This document shows positions 9,381 to 19,560 of a stretch of 26,579 bases of DNA, in pieces. The position numbers and the translations under genes are program-made. The stretch comes from Hondaea fermentalgiana (taxonomy: Eukaryota; Sar; Bigyra; Thraustochytrida; Thraustochytriidae). The stretch spans positions 650,951 to 677,529 of the forward strand of contig NPFB01000019.1 in the NCBI GenBank assembly GCA_014084085.1, written 5' to 3'. The notes under the pieces were generated by a model. The model made no database searches. It was not told where the DNA came from and was given only the letters and a program-made list of their open reading frames with translations. Within the stretch, counting starts at the first letter, position 1; every line of letters starts with the position of its first letter.

Positions 9381-9743
9381 ATGTCGACGGAAATGGAGAA
9401 AATGCGCATGGTCGAACGGCCCGAGGAACCCGTTGTCATGGCAACGCCAGTAGATCCCTCGCAGCCACAGCATCGCGCACCCTCAGCACCTGCGTACGCA
9501 AACGCAGCTCCAACGCCCGTAGCAGCGCCTCAGCGATTCGGAGGCGACCCACGTCTGACAATGCGCGGCGTCCCCGCTGATCTCCAAGAAAAGGGCTACT
9601 ATGAGGAAGAGCGTTATTTGGGGCCAATGAGTCTCGTTGTTTGCCTTCTTGGCATTTGGTGTGTTATTTGCGTCCCCATCGACGAGCGCGAGGTCTGGAA
9701 AGGCCCCGATGGCCGTAAAATCATCCTGTCAACCACTATGTAA
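9381..9743 (+). CDS. Small Cys-rich single-TM protein, paralog 1
   Basis: The protein has 120 residues and no family I can name. Residues 1-55 are Pro/Ala-rich and probably disordered. Then come DPRLTMRGVP, an acidic YYEEERY, a hydrophobic segment with Cys (MSLVVCLLGIWCVICVPI) that can span a membrane once, and the charged tail EREVWKGPDGRKIIL. It has no signal peptide, so a C-terminal membrane anchor or a palmitoylated Cys-rich patch is likely (inference). The second copy, 1 kb downstream on the same strand, is about 65 percent identical over the last ~62 residues by manual count, while the N-terminal halves differ. That conservation shows the frame is real and that the C-terminal half is the functional unit. 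Confidence 0.85.
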   Translation: MSTEMEKMRMVERPEEPVVMATPVDPSQPQHRAPSAPAYANAAPTPVAAPQRFGGDPRLTMRGVPADLQEKGYYEEERYLGPMSLVVCLLGIWCVICVPIDEREVWKGPDGRKIILSTTM

Positions 9744-10403
9744 AAAACCATTAGCTTGCACTTTTTAGTCAATCATGTTTGGCCTTGGACTTTGGAGAAG
9801 AATTAAAGAGAGTAGGAAGGACCTTGTCATGCGAAAATCTCATGCAAAATAGATGCGGGATCATCCTGTTCTTTCCTTCCTTATCTTCGAAGCTTGCTTT
9901 TGTTTGCAAAAGGTTGTAAATAATATTCCTTTTGTGTGTAAAAGTCTGCATAATCATCGGTGCTCGCCTCTTATAATATTAATGTCTCGCAGAGCCTCCG
10001 ACCTACTGTTGTGCACACAAATTTGACGAAAGACGCGCGCGACCACTGCTCTCAACTGTGACGACGTCGTCCGCGAAATTCTAGCACTCCATCGAATTAT
10101 AGGCCGTTGTCACTTGGCTGGCTTGTTGAAATGAGGTTTCGAACAAATCGTGAAGCGTCGCCGAAACCACGCGCATGCGGAAAAAGACCTGGCTGGCCCG
10201 CTGCAGGCAGCTCTCGCGTACGCGTGTCTTCTTCATCTGGCTGTTTCGAAGTCCCCCAACACTGAACCGGAGCACCGATTCGGTTGCTGATTGGACTTTG
10301 CTCTGTGGGGTGTATCATAGCAGCACGGATCTGGACCCGGTCCAGTTTGCAATACGACCTAAAATTGGGTTTTACTTGTAAGAGTTCTTCATTACCCCCC
10401 CCC
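9744..10403. other. Intergenic region left of assembly gap
   Basis: AT-rich 3' flank of the first TM paralog (9744-9990), then more GC-rich sequence. It includes a perfect 12-bp palindrome GACGACGTCGTC at 10060-10071. I see no gene. The region ends in nine C before the run of N, so part of the sequence is missing. Confidence 0.45.
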
Positions 10404-10503
10404 NNNNNNNNNNNNNNNNNNNNNNNNNNNNNNNNNNNNNNNNNNNNNNNNNNNNNNNNNNNNNNNNNNNNNNNNNNNNNNNNNNNNNNNNNNNNNNNNN
10501 NNN
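10404..10503. other. Assembly gap of 100 N flanked by C9 tracts
   Basis: Exactly 100 N, with CCCCCCCCC at 10395-10403 and CCCCCCCCC at 10504-10512. The round number suggests a placeholder of unknown true length. The identical flanks suggest the assembler stopped in a long poly-C/poly-G tract. Confidence 0.98.
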
Positions 10504-10753
10504 CCCCCCCCCGGTGGTGAAGAAAGAGCGGGCGCTCGCTGAACATCGTGAGTGACCGATCGCATCGGGACAGGGACGCGTCGAAGATTCACGAGGCCAG
10601 GCCAAACAGGTCGCGGTGCAACCAAAGCAAACCTGCAACAGAAACAGTCAGAGCAAGAAAAAGCAAAAGCAGTGAAAAGAGCGAAAAAGAGCGACCAAAG
10701 CGCGCACAAAGTCAAGAACGAAAAAAGTCAACACATCGAAAACAAAAGCAAGC

Positions 10754-11068
10754 ATGTCTCCGCAGCAGCCGCAGCAGCAAATGCCCAAGGCCGTGTACGC
10801 CCAGCCAGTTCCTCAGGATAATTCGTCATACAGTCCTCCAGCCCAGCAACAGCAGGCACCGCAAGTCCAAACCATGGCAGATCCTCGTTTGACAATGCGG
10901 GGCGTCCCTCCCGAGCGTCAGCAAGGAGGCATTTACGATAACGAGCGCTACTGTGGCATTCTCAGTGTTGTAGTGTGCCTCATTGGTTGTCCGTGCGTGA
11001 TTTGTTGCCCGGTGGACCAGCGTGAGGTCTGGAAGAGTCCTGAGGGGCGCAAGGTCATCCTGAATTAG
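10754..11068 (+). CDS. Small Cys-rich single-TM protein, paralog 2
   Basis: The protein has 104 residues. The N-terminal ~40 residues are rich in Gln and Pro (SPQQPQQQMP, PPAQQQQAPQ). The conserved block follows: DPRLTMRGVP, NERY, then a hydrophobic Cys-rich segment (SVVVCLIGCPCVICCPVD) and the tail REVWKSPEGRKVILN. Five Cys in the membrane segment exceed the three in paralog 1. The arrangement, one likely membrane pass plus a short REVW-type tail, is the same as in paralog 1, so this is a tandem duplicate. The function is unknown; a small membrane-associated or acylated protein is inferred. The leader at 10513-10753 is unusually A-rich and Lys-codon-like just before the ATG, as expected of a 5' UTR. 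Confidence 0.85.
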   Translation: MSPQQPQQQMPKAVYAQPVPQDNSSYSPPAQQQQAPQVQTMADPRLTMRGVPPERQQGGIYDNERYCGILSVVVCLIGCPCVICCPVDQREVWKSPEGRKVILN

Positions 11069-11477
11069 GTCCAGCCCAAGCTTTATTCTCTCCTCCCTCC
11101 ATCAAGGACCATGAAATAGACACAGTAGTACTTTAGATCGTCTAAACCATGTGGAAGGAAAAGTATATATTCGTCCAACTCACTTGCCACGGCTGGCCGG
11201 CCGGGCCATGTATACTACCACATGTTTGTTGTGGCAAGTTCTTTGACTTTACTTGTGCGCTTGACGAGTTGAAGAGATCATCAAACTCACAAGGCTGGCC
11301 TGTACGCGAGCGCCTTGGGGTCCAATCGCTCGCCGGCGTCCAAGCCCTTGAGAGCGCGGGTGAGCGTAGAAGCGAGCCTGCGTCCCTGTCACGCTGCCAA
11401 GACGATTCGCCGCCTGCTGCTGAGGCGGGGGGCGAAGCTCGCGAGCAAAAAGTGACCACGAACCAAGGTCGAGGACC
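11069..11477. other. Intergenic region upstream of 7TM gene
   Basis: A 409-bp spacer holding the 3' UTR of TM paralog 2 and the promoter and leader of the GOST-family gene. AAGTATATATTC at about 11161-11172 is TATA-like but roughly 310 bp upstream of the ATG. I see no ORF that looks coding. Confidence 0.4.
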
Positions 11478-13190
11478 ATGGTGGACATGGCCCTGCGCTG
11501 GTTCGTCCGAGCCCTCGTTGCGGCGCTCGCGGTGACGAGCGCTAGCGCTGTGCGGTTTCAAGGTGATGTGCTTGTTCGTGGGGACTTTCAGGTCCTTGTG
11601 CAGTATGCTCTGGATGCAACGTCGGGCCAAGACCTCGACGGAGGTCTTGTCGAAGGCACAATCAAGGTCCTGCACGACTCAATTTTAATCTTTTTTGACG
11701 ACACAGATACGTCATATCCAGCACTAGAAGGGAATCGTCGTGCAACATGCAAGCAAGCAACGAGAACGGGGCCATTCGGTTATGCGCGCGCTGTGCAACA
11801 TCTTCAGGGCGGCAATGTGATTAACCACATACAACAATCACTTGAAGCGAAAGACCGACCAAGCGTGTGGAGGATTGCCGTCGCGCGTTGCGTGCGGTTT
11901 CGACGACGCAGCCGACAGTTGCTCCAAGCTGGTCCGAAAACAATGGCAGCATCGGGCCACCGTCAACTTTACGACGCTGCGCGATACCGCAAATATGTCT
12001 CTGCGCGCACGCATGCTGCTCACCTTCGCTACCACCACCACCTGGGCCACTCCCTCGTCAAGAGTGAACAAGTAGGCCGCGTTGAAGTCGACCTGCATGT
12101 TGTCAGCCTTGGAAGGGCGGCCGGTCTCACGTCCGAGTTTCCCGCGGATGAAGTTCAGCTTCTGCCTTTGACGATTCTGTTTGCCATTTTCTTCCTGGGC
12201 TTTGTTGCGGTACTCACTACGGACTTTGTCTACTGGCAGCGAAAACGACGAGCAGGCGGGAGTAGCGAGAGTGCCAGACCTGCGCTTTTACCATTTCTCA
12301 TGGTGGCTGGGATCGTTTGTGCCGAGCTGGCAGCGCTCTTGATGAGTTTGATAGAATTGGCGGCCTTTGCCTCGGACGGTATCGAACGCATCGACAGTGT
12401 GAGCTTGTTACGGCTGCTCAGTCTTCTTCTGGATGAGGCTGTTCGGATGGCGACCATCTGCATCTTGGTGCTTGCTGGAAATGGCTGGATGATTCTGTCG
12501 CCAAAATTGCATGCAAGCGAGTCTTTGGCGGGCGCCATGTGGTTTCTCAATGTCTTTTATGTCCTCGCAACGCTCATGGTTCTTGCATATCGAACAACGC
12601 CCAATTTCACCAATCAGTATTACGGCTTCGTATGGGTCTTTATTCTCGTCGTGGAGACAGGAATTCTCTCGTATGCCTTGTTGAGTTCTGTGTTGTTGTG
12701 CATGAATCAAGAAGCTCTGGTGTCCAAAACCAGCCGGCAGCGAGCCGACATCGTTGCGCAGACATGGGCGCGCAAGCGGTCCATGCGTGTTGTGATCGCC
12801 AGTATCTTGCTCTTTGTGGCGCAAAATTTCTTTGGCGCAATTCTTTCCGCGACCGTTGCAATCTGGAGTCGGGCTGATTGCGTGTTCGCAACTACAATGT
12901 TTTGTCAGACCCTTGTCACTGCTGGACTTGTGTACATTTTCCGACCCCGCCAGCTTGCTACTTTGCATTCGACGCGCGCGGCTGCGCGTCGAGAAGGAAA
13001 GTCGGACTTTGACGCAGCTCATGATCCGTGGGTGCGGGCAGGCAGCGCAGGCTTCCCCGGCAGTGACAAGAATTTCAGTACTCGATCATTTAGTGACGCT
13101 GGACGGGAGGATGAAGATGAAGATGCTCCTTTTCTCGAGACGGATTCCTTCGAGGATGTCGGCGAGGAGGAGATTGAAGTGCAACTCTAA
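11478..13190 (+). CDS. GPR180/TMEM145-like seven-TM (GOST-family) protein
   Basis: The predicted protein has 570 residues. Residues 1-25 form a signal peptide (MVDMALRWFVRALVAALAV, cut near ASA). A luminal domain follows with ILIFFDD, SVWRIAVARC and FPADEVQLLPL, which parallel ILLYFDD, WWYIALSKC and FSADE in human TMEM145 (from memory). Seven hydrophobic segments come next, starting at about residues 228, 272, 312, 353, 378, 435 and 466, and the tail is acidic (EDEDEDAPFLETDSFED). The family (rhodopsin-like GPCR transmembrane domain, GpcrRhopsn4) acts in the secretory pathway or at the plasma membrane; the ligand is unknown. Between ARC and VEVDLHVV there are about 57 codons with no counterpart, of odd Arg/His-rich composition. 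This may be an unrecognised intron (11892-12062) or compensating frameshifts. The ATG context GACCATGG is favourable. Confidence 0.85.
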   Translation: MVDMALRWFVRALVAALAVTSASAVRFQGDVLVRGDFQVLVQYALDATSGQDLDGGLVEGTIKVLHDSILIFFDDTDTSYPALEGNRRATCKQATRTGPFGYARAVQHLQGGNVINHIQQSLEAKDRPSVWRIAVARCVRFRRRSRQLLQAGPKTMAASGHRQLYDAARYRKYVSARTHAAHLRYHHHLGHSLVKSEQVGRVEVDLHVVSLGRAAGLTSEFPADEVQLLPLTILFAIFFLGFVAVLTTDFVYWQRKRRAGGSSESARPALLPFLMVAGIVCAELAALLMSLIELAAFASDGIERIDSVSLLRLLSLLLDEAVRMATICILVLAGNGWMILSPKLHASESLAGAMWFLNVFYVLATLMVLAYRTTPNFTNQYYGFVWVFILVVETGILSYALLSSVLLCMNQEALVSKTSRQRADIVAQTWARKRSMRVVIASILLFVAQNFFGAILSATVAIWSRADCVFATTMFCQTLVTAGLVYIFRPRQLATLHSTRAAARREGKSDFDAAHDPWVRAGSAGFPGSDKNFSTRSFSDAGREDEDEDAPFLETDSFEDVGEEEIEVQL

Positions 13191-14049
13191 TATATAAGTA
13201 AATGAAGGCGGTGATGCACACTCTACTAACAAGAGGTTATCCGACGATCTCTCCGTCTTCCTCTTCCCTCCTGCTTCTCGACAACAACTTCGGAGTTTGC
13301 TCTGAATGGAGAGTGAATGCTCTCAACATCACCAACTTGTACTACCTACTGGCGCTCTCGAAATTCTCAAAAGTCGCACTCCGCAGCCGCCAGTCCGAGT
13401 GAGCGAGAGCGCCGCGAGAGCGCCGCGAGAACAACTAACGAAAGAGGTCAATGGTAAAGGTCGGGAAAGAAATGGGACGTCTTCGGAGGCAAGACGTCTT
13501 CGGGGGCAGAACCCGAATTAGCAGAAGGCGGCGTGTGCACCTCCTTCCTGGCTGGGAGGGCGGCGTGTGCGCGCGCGGCGGCGCTGCTGCGACTGGACGT
13601 GCGTGCGCGCGCGCGTGCGCGCGAGCAAGCGAGCACGCGAGCACGCGAGCACGCGAATCAACGAGTGAGGCGTGGCGTGTCGTGGCCTCGGAGGCATCGA
13701 AGTCCGCAGAGAAGAAAAAGCACGAGCTCACAGGACGGGCGGATCTCGGGCAGCCCGACGAAAGGCCGCGCCGTGGCGGCGAGCGCGAGGAGGCGAGGCG
13801 CGCGGAGACCGACCTGATCGCCGTGCGTGCGTGCCGTGCGTGCCTGCGTGCTTGCGCGAGACCCAACGGGCGTCCGTCCATTCCTGGCCGTCCATCCACC
13901 GTCGATCCGTCTGCCTAACCATTCGCCAGCCGCAGATCCGTCGGCGCCGCTCTCGGCGCGGGCGAGGCTGCGAGGGCGCGCGAGCAAGCGACTGAGCGGT
14001 GGCGGCGCGCGCGTGCACGTGCTCGCAGACTCTTTCACCGTCGTGAATC
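13191..14049. other. Intergenic region and GC-rich leader of the large gene
   Basis: 859 bp with no convincing gene. The first ~200 bp are the 3' flank of the 7TM gene. A direct duplication of GACGTCTTCGG(A/G)GGCA lies at 13476-13509. From about 13560 the sequence is rich in GCGTGC and GAGCACGC simple repeats. Open frames through here have Arg/Ala-rich compositions typical of GC-rich noncoding sequence. Confidence 0.45.
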
Positions 14050-17000
14050 ATGCGCGGCGGTGTTCCTGGCGGCGGCGGCTTGCCCCGCGAGCACCAAGAG
14101 CGCAAGAGCGCCCAGCAACAGCACCAGCAACGAGGAGAGCAGCAGCAGCAGCAGCAGGAGGAGGAGGAGGCCGCGCAGACAGCGCAGACGGCGCAGACGG
14201 CGCGAGCCGAGCAGCTGGAGCGCCTGCAGCACTGGAAGCACATTTGCCACTTTATTTCCGAGTGCGTCAGCGCCAGCGGAGAGCCTGGCGAAATCTGTGA
14301 CCTCGTCTTCAAGTGTGGCAAGAATGGTCGCGTTCGCGTGTATGCAGCCGGAGATCTGGATTCTCCGCTGCGGAGAGAGCAGACACGAGTGCGCGACTTT
14401 GTCACCGCTGCACTTCATGAGACCCGGGACAAAGACGATATGCGCGAGGTAATCAATGGAATTCTTGAAAAGAGCAGGTCGCCTCACCGCCTGAACGAGT
14501 GCAAGTTGAGGCGCTGTGTTCGTGGAGCAGAGGCTGAAGGCAAAATCGGCCTGGCCGGAGAAATCCGCGTTTATACACCGCAGAGGAGCCAAAAGTCGAA
14601 CTCCCTCAACGAGTCGAAAGAGAGCGCCTCGCCTCGAGAAAGCTCGCCGTCAAAGAGCCACTCTCCTCAATCTGGGCCTATTCGCGGCAGAGGTACTACC
14701 GCACACGCGATCGGCCGGAGCCCACGGCGTACCGCGGACGGAAGCGGCAAACATACTTTTTCGAGGCAGGAGCTAAAGGACGAAGTGAAGCGCCTTCGAA
14801 GAGAGTGCGTCGAGCTTGGTAAACAGCTCGCAAATGCGAACGAGCTCGAATCCCGCTTGAGCGAGAGCGAACAAGAGCTGGCCGATCTTAGAGCCGTCCA
14901 CGACGAAACAAAGAATCAGGTTGACTCTCTCAAGTCTCAAATCAAGGAAAGGGACGCTGAGATTGTCAAGTCCAAGAACGAAACAAAGGCGCTCCAGGCC
15001 ACAGTCGAGCAGGAAACGAGACAGCTCAAGGATAAACTACGGAAATCGGCCGAGCTCATTACGAATCTCGAGGCGGACGTGAAGGAGAAAAGTCGCGCAG
15101 CGCAAGATGCGAAAAGGAGGCTCATGGTCAAGGAGGGCCAGGACAAGCGTAATCAGGGTGCTCAAGATTCCGCCCTCAACAAGGCCAAAGCTGAGGCCCA
15201 GTCCGCCAAGGAAGCTCTGTGTCGGAAAATAGCCGAACTAGAGAGCTGCAAGGTATTGCATGCGCGCGCCGTCAACAGCCTCAAAGAGAAAAAAGACGAC
15301 TACAAGCGGCAAGCTGCAGAGGCCACCAGAGCGCTCCAAGCTAAAATGGAAAGTACTTCGACGAAGACGACGAATACGTCTTTGACGACGACGAAGAATA
15401 CTTCTGAGAAAGTGCCTTCAACAGAGCTATCGCGTGCCCGAGTCAATGGAAAAGACACGCACGAGAATCAGACATCAAGTGATGGATCCAAGGTTCAGAA
15501 ACCAAAGGATGGAACTATTGGTCAGAATACGGATCGGACATCGAGCGATGGATTCAAGAACAAGATAGCCAAAACAGAACCCATTGGTCGGGATTCGGAT
15601 CAGACATCAAGCGATGGATCCATGAATCAGAAACCAAAGGAAGGACCCATGGAGGGTCAGAAAGCGGATCAGACATCAAACGATGGATCCATGAACAAGA
15701 TAGCCAAAACAGAACCCATTGGTCGGGATTCGGATCAGACATCAAGCGATGGATCCATGAATCAGAAACCAAAGGAAGGACCCATGGAGGGTCAGAAAGC
15801 GGATCAGACATCAAACGATGGATCCATGAATAAGAAACCAAAGGAAGGACCCATGGAGGGTCAGAAAGCGGATCAGACATCAAGCGATGGATCCGAGCAC
15901 ATGGAGCAGGCGGATCGGGCTAGTCCAACGATGGAGCAGAACACCGATACGGAGTATCGTACGATGGATGCTGAGCATCTGGAAGAATGGCGACACAATT
16001 TTATCGAGGTTGCCAAGGTCTTGAGGCGCTTGCAGACGGAACTGCCGGCTGAAAATGAAACCCGCAAGGCGGTAAAAGTTGTGTGGAATACGCACGCTCA
16101 CGATTTCCAATTCATTTTGCAGGAGCTGTCTGCGGCTGTTTTGGAAGACCAGGACGAGTCACCGGAGCAAAATGGAGTCGCAACATTGGAACCTCCTACA
16201 GTAGCACCCTCGGCTGAGGCGGAAGGAGTCATTGCGGGCGTCAAGGAATTACCGTCAAAGGATAGTCTTGCAGAGTCGTTGTTGGCAGAAATGAAAGCCC
16301 TGGACGCGAAGATTCTCGACCTGAAAGAGTCAGTAGCTCGTTTGGAAATTGTTCAAGATGAGATTGCAAAGTGGCCCAAGGAAGAAAAGATCGAATTGTT
16401 CAAACTTCAATCGTCAAGATGGCTTTCATTTCAGAAAGGAATCGTCAGTCTCGACGCAAAACTGACGAGGGTGTTGATGCCCTTGACGAATGCGGCTCGC
16501 GCGAATGATGCTGGTGACCGCAAGTCTCTGATTGCACGTGTGACGTCGATCAAGAGGACGTGCAACCTCGCCATTAAGGCACGTAAGGAAGCAGAGGGCA
16601 AAGTGGAGCGCCTGAAACTTTCTTTTCAGAATCTTTCGTCTGACTTCGAGCTGCATAAGAAAACAAGCCAGAATACGGTTAGCAATCTCGAGCGCAAGGT
16701 CAAAGACCTGGAGTCTGCATGCAAACGACTGCGAGACGAACTGTGTGCGCGTGTAAGAGGCACTACTCAGCGGAATAGTGCTCGCAGCCAACGAAGTAGC
16801 GAACGACATCCCCCGACACTGGCGTCCGGTGCAGCTCAAGGTGGGAGGCAACAGGTCACGCCATTGCAATCGACAAGCTCTTCCAATGTAATTGACATAA
16901 AGGAGCATGATAGACGCGTGCGAGAGGCAACCAAAGCTGCCGTGAATCAGTTTCAAAAAGAATCATACCTTTGGCTTCGTTTTGAGGTATGTCGAGAGCT

Positions 17001-17358
17001 CTGCAAGAGTCTTCGGCGATTCATTGATGGGGTTCCTAATGAAATTTTTCGAAGCAAGGCTATCATGGTTATCTCGGATTTTTACGCTTCCCAGGGCTTT
17101 GCAGACGCAGCACGTGGATACGAGGACGCAATTGTTCGACGCTCGAATGAGACGATTATTGCTCATCTGCAGAAAGTTCAGAAGGAGCTCGTGGAACAGC
17201 ATCAGCATGAAAAGGAAGCACTTCTGCGCAACCTCACTCTTGCCGCCAGAAATAATGCGGAGCTGAAACGGCACGTTGACCATTTATGCCGCACATTTAA
17301 TGTCACGATCAAAAAGGCACCAGTGGCACAGCGGCCTGGGGTGAGTGCGCGTATGCAG

Positions 17359-17389
<31 letters not shown>

Positions 17390-19560
17390 CTCCTCTTGAG
17401 AGCAGCCTTTCGCACCAAGACCATCGAAGTGTCAGGTATACCCATGTCCAACGGCCGCAATCGGTACATGCGCAGGCGCCGCGGGCTCCTACGTTCCTTC
17501 AAGCTCGTTCTCAGTCAGAAACACTCTCGGGTGCACCCAGTACTTCTAAGCGCCAATACTTAGACGCTTTTCCAAGCAGGCCCTATCATGTTCCAGGCAA
17601 GCGACCTCGTGAAGACTCGGCGCCCAGAGGAATTGCCCATCGATATTCAGGGGAAGCATCTCAGCAGCTCGGGCCTCGCTCAGCCAGTAGCGGTTCTTCC
17701 TTCCCATCCCAGAGCAATCCCATCGACGTTGCAACGTCCCCACCTACGACGGCGCTCTCACATCAGGCGCTGACTCATGCATCTCAGGCGGGCCCAACAC
17801 CCTCGTTCTCTCGACACCTGTCGGATGGCTCGCTCTTGCAGGAGAGAAGGCGATCCCATGCTTCGTCTCGCATTGTCTCGGGCGGAGGAGACCCGTGCAG
17901 ATGTACTTCCTGCCATCCACCGAGACCGCGGTCGCCGCCTTTCGTGTTTGGCAGTGGCACAGACCAGGACTTGCCTCGAGAACGTCGCGCATCCTCCGAC
18001 CTGTTTCTGGGTTTTAACGGCAATGATGATGATGACGCCGTGATCGTTGTGAGCGAGACATCTTCATCTTCGCGCGACCCCAATAAGACCTCTTCACCGA
18101 CGCAGAACCTCATACCAGCGAATAACGAAGAACGTACTTCTTTCCAACCAACGCAAGTCCAATCGAGCGTGCCGGGAGAGCGGAGCCCTGCTTTGGGCCA
18201 GCCTCGCGTTTCCTCGGGAAGCTCGCAGCTCGCGGAATACCGATCTACCACCTCTCTTAATCGCGCGTCAATGCCGAACAACTCTTCCGCTCATGTCGAT
18301 GCATCGCGCCGTGACGTAGTCACCGCATCCAGCTTGCGACCTGAAGTTTCCCCTTTGCGTGTTGCGGAGGCGAGACCCGGTGCATCATCGCTTGAAAAGA
18401 ACCAAGCGCTCAAGACATCAGCAGCAACTGGTACTGAAGCTGGGCACGGACCTACTGCTGCATCCAACTCTATGTCTGATTCGCAGGACAAAACTGCCGA
18501 GAGTGTCGACTCTCTATCAACTTCCGTTACTGCGCTCAATCAGGAGCCCGGAGTGACGGCCAGGGCTGACACGCCGAGCGCTAACTCTCCATTCGTTATG
18601 ATCAAGGATGGCTCTGTTACTTTTTCCTCGTCCGCCACGGCAGGTAACGAAAGTGTCGAGCAGAAGGCCCTTGTCGCTTCTGAAGCAAAAAGTGCTTGCG
18701 ATGCATCCCGTCAAGCCTCAACTGTTTCGAGCAATTGGATGGCCTCTGACACTGACGCAGCGCTGCCCGGAGCTTCTGGGTCGCGTGACGAGAATGTCAA
18801 GCAAAGCGCTTCGGTCGCAACTGATGCTGACGCAGCGCCGTCCGGGGCTTCTGACCAGCATGATAAGGGCGCGGCTACACCACCTAGTGCAGCAGTCTCT
18901 TCCACGAGCACCTCTTCCGCTGCTTTGTCAGACTCGACCTCGGGAAGCGACTCAAAGGTCGTAGCGAGCACGCGGGAATCGACTGACCCTCGTCTTGCGC
19001 CTCGTGAGAATTCTGGAACCTCCAAAGACGACATGCAGGAAACAACTGATCCTTCTATTGCGCCTCGTGAGAACTCTGAAACCTCCAAAGACGGCACGCG
19101 GGAAACAACTGATCCTTCTATTGCGCCTCGTGAGAACTCTGAGACCTCCAAAGACGGCACGCGGGAATCGACTGACCCTTCTTCTCTTGCGTCTCGTGAG
19201 AACTCTGGAACCTCCAAAGACGACTCGGATCATTCCCGCGCTTCTGCACCCGGCATTTTTGCAGTGGCAGAAGGCACTCGCCTGAGTATTACGCCCCGAG
19301 CAGAGCTGCCAACATTATTTCCTGAAGGACGCGATGAGCAGGTCGCTTCAGAATCTGCTACTGCTGTGAGCAAGCCAACAAATTCGAATGACCAAGGCCC
19401 TGCTGCCCCCACTGTACACTACTCGTCACCGATGTCTCAAGATGACAGAGAAAAGAGCTCTTCCAAGGCTTCCATGTCAGACATTGGAACTTTTAAGGGG
19501 GACGACAGCAGCGTCGCTGACCACGCGACGGCGTCTGCTATTGGAGCCAAGTCCACCTGA
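14050..19560 (+). CDS. Large repeat-rich coiled-coil protein of unknown function
   Basis: A single open frame of 1836 residues, not recognised. Residues 1-55 are Gln/Glu/Ala-rich. About 55-180 look like a small folded domain (HWKHICHFISECV, VRDFVTAALHET). About 242-430 form a long coiled coil. 475-609 are tandem 22-23-residue repeats. About 745-925 are helical again, with a second coiled coil ending in SACKRLRDEL. About 970-1085 are a helical block (LWLRFEVCRELCKSLRRFID) followed by coiled coil. A polyQ run lies near 1103. The last ~700 residues are Ser/Thr/Pro-rich and disordered. They contain DDDDAVIVVSE near residue 1323, which resembles a SUMO-interacting motif, and four 21-residue repeats near 1643-1727. 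The layout resembles scaffold proteins, but no partner can be named. No signal peptide or membrane segment is seen. Confidence 0.85.
15472..15876 (+). repeat. In-frame 66/69-bp tandem repeats
   Basis: Six units of 66 or 69 bp, starting at 15472, 15538, 15604, 15673, 15739 and 15808, encode TSSDGSMNQKPKEGPMEG-like or TSSDGF/SM-NKIAKTEPIGRDS-like blocks; a broken seventh unit follows at 15877. Two sequence types alternate, so units 3+4 and 5+6 form near-identical 135-bp pairs. All changes keep the frame. The near-identity of the pairs points to recent unequal exchange. Confidence 0.95.
17355..17390 (+). repeat. In-frame CAG/CAA polyglutamine tract
   Basis: Twelve consecutive Gln codons, six CAG followed by alternating CAA/CAG, lie inside the large coiled-coil gene and are followed by PP. 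The CAA interruptions would slow length change compared with pure CAG. Confidence 0.9.
18976..19230 (+). repeat. In-frame 63-bp tandem repeats near C-terminus
   Basis: Three 63-bp units and one of 66 bp start at 18976, 19039, 19102 and 19165. Each encodes a block of the form E(S/T)TDP-x-APRENS(G/E)TSKD. Units 2 and 3 give identical protein. This is a second repeat family in the same gene, unrelated to the one at 15472. Confidence 0.95.

Noticed and set aside
13451..14049. Several open frames upstream of the large gene
   Set aside because: They are open in many frames at once and their Arg/Ala/Ser composition reflects GC-rich repeats; no motif is seen.
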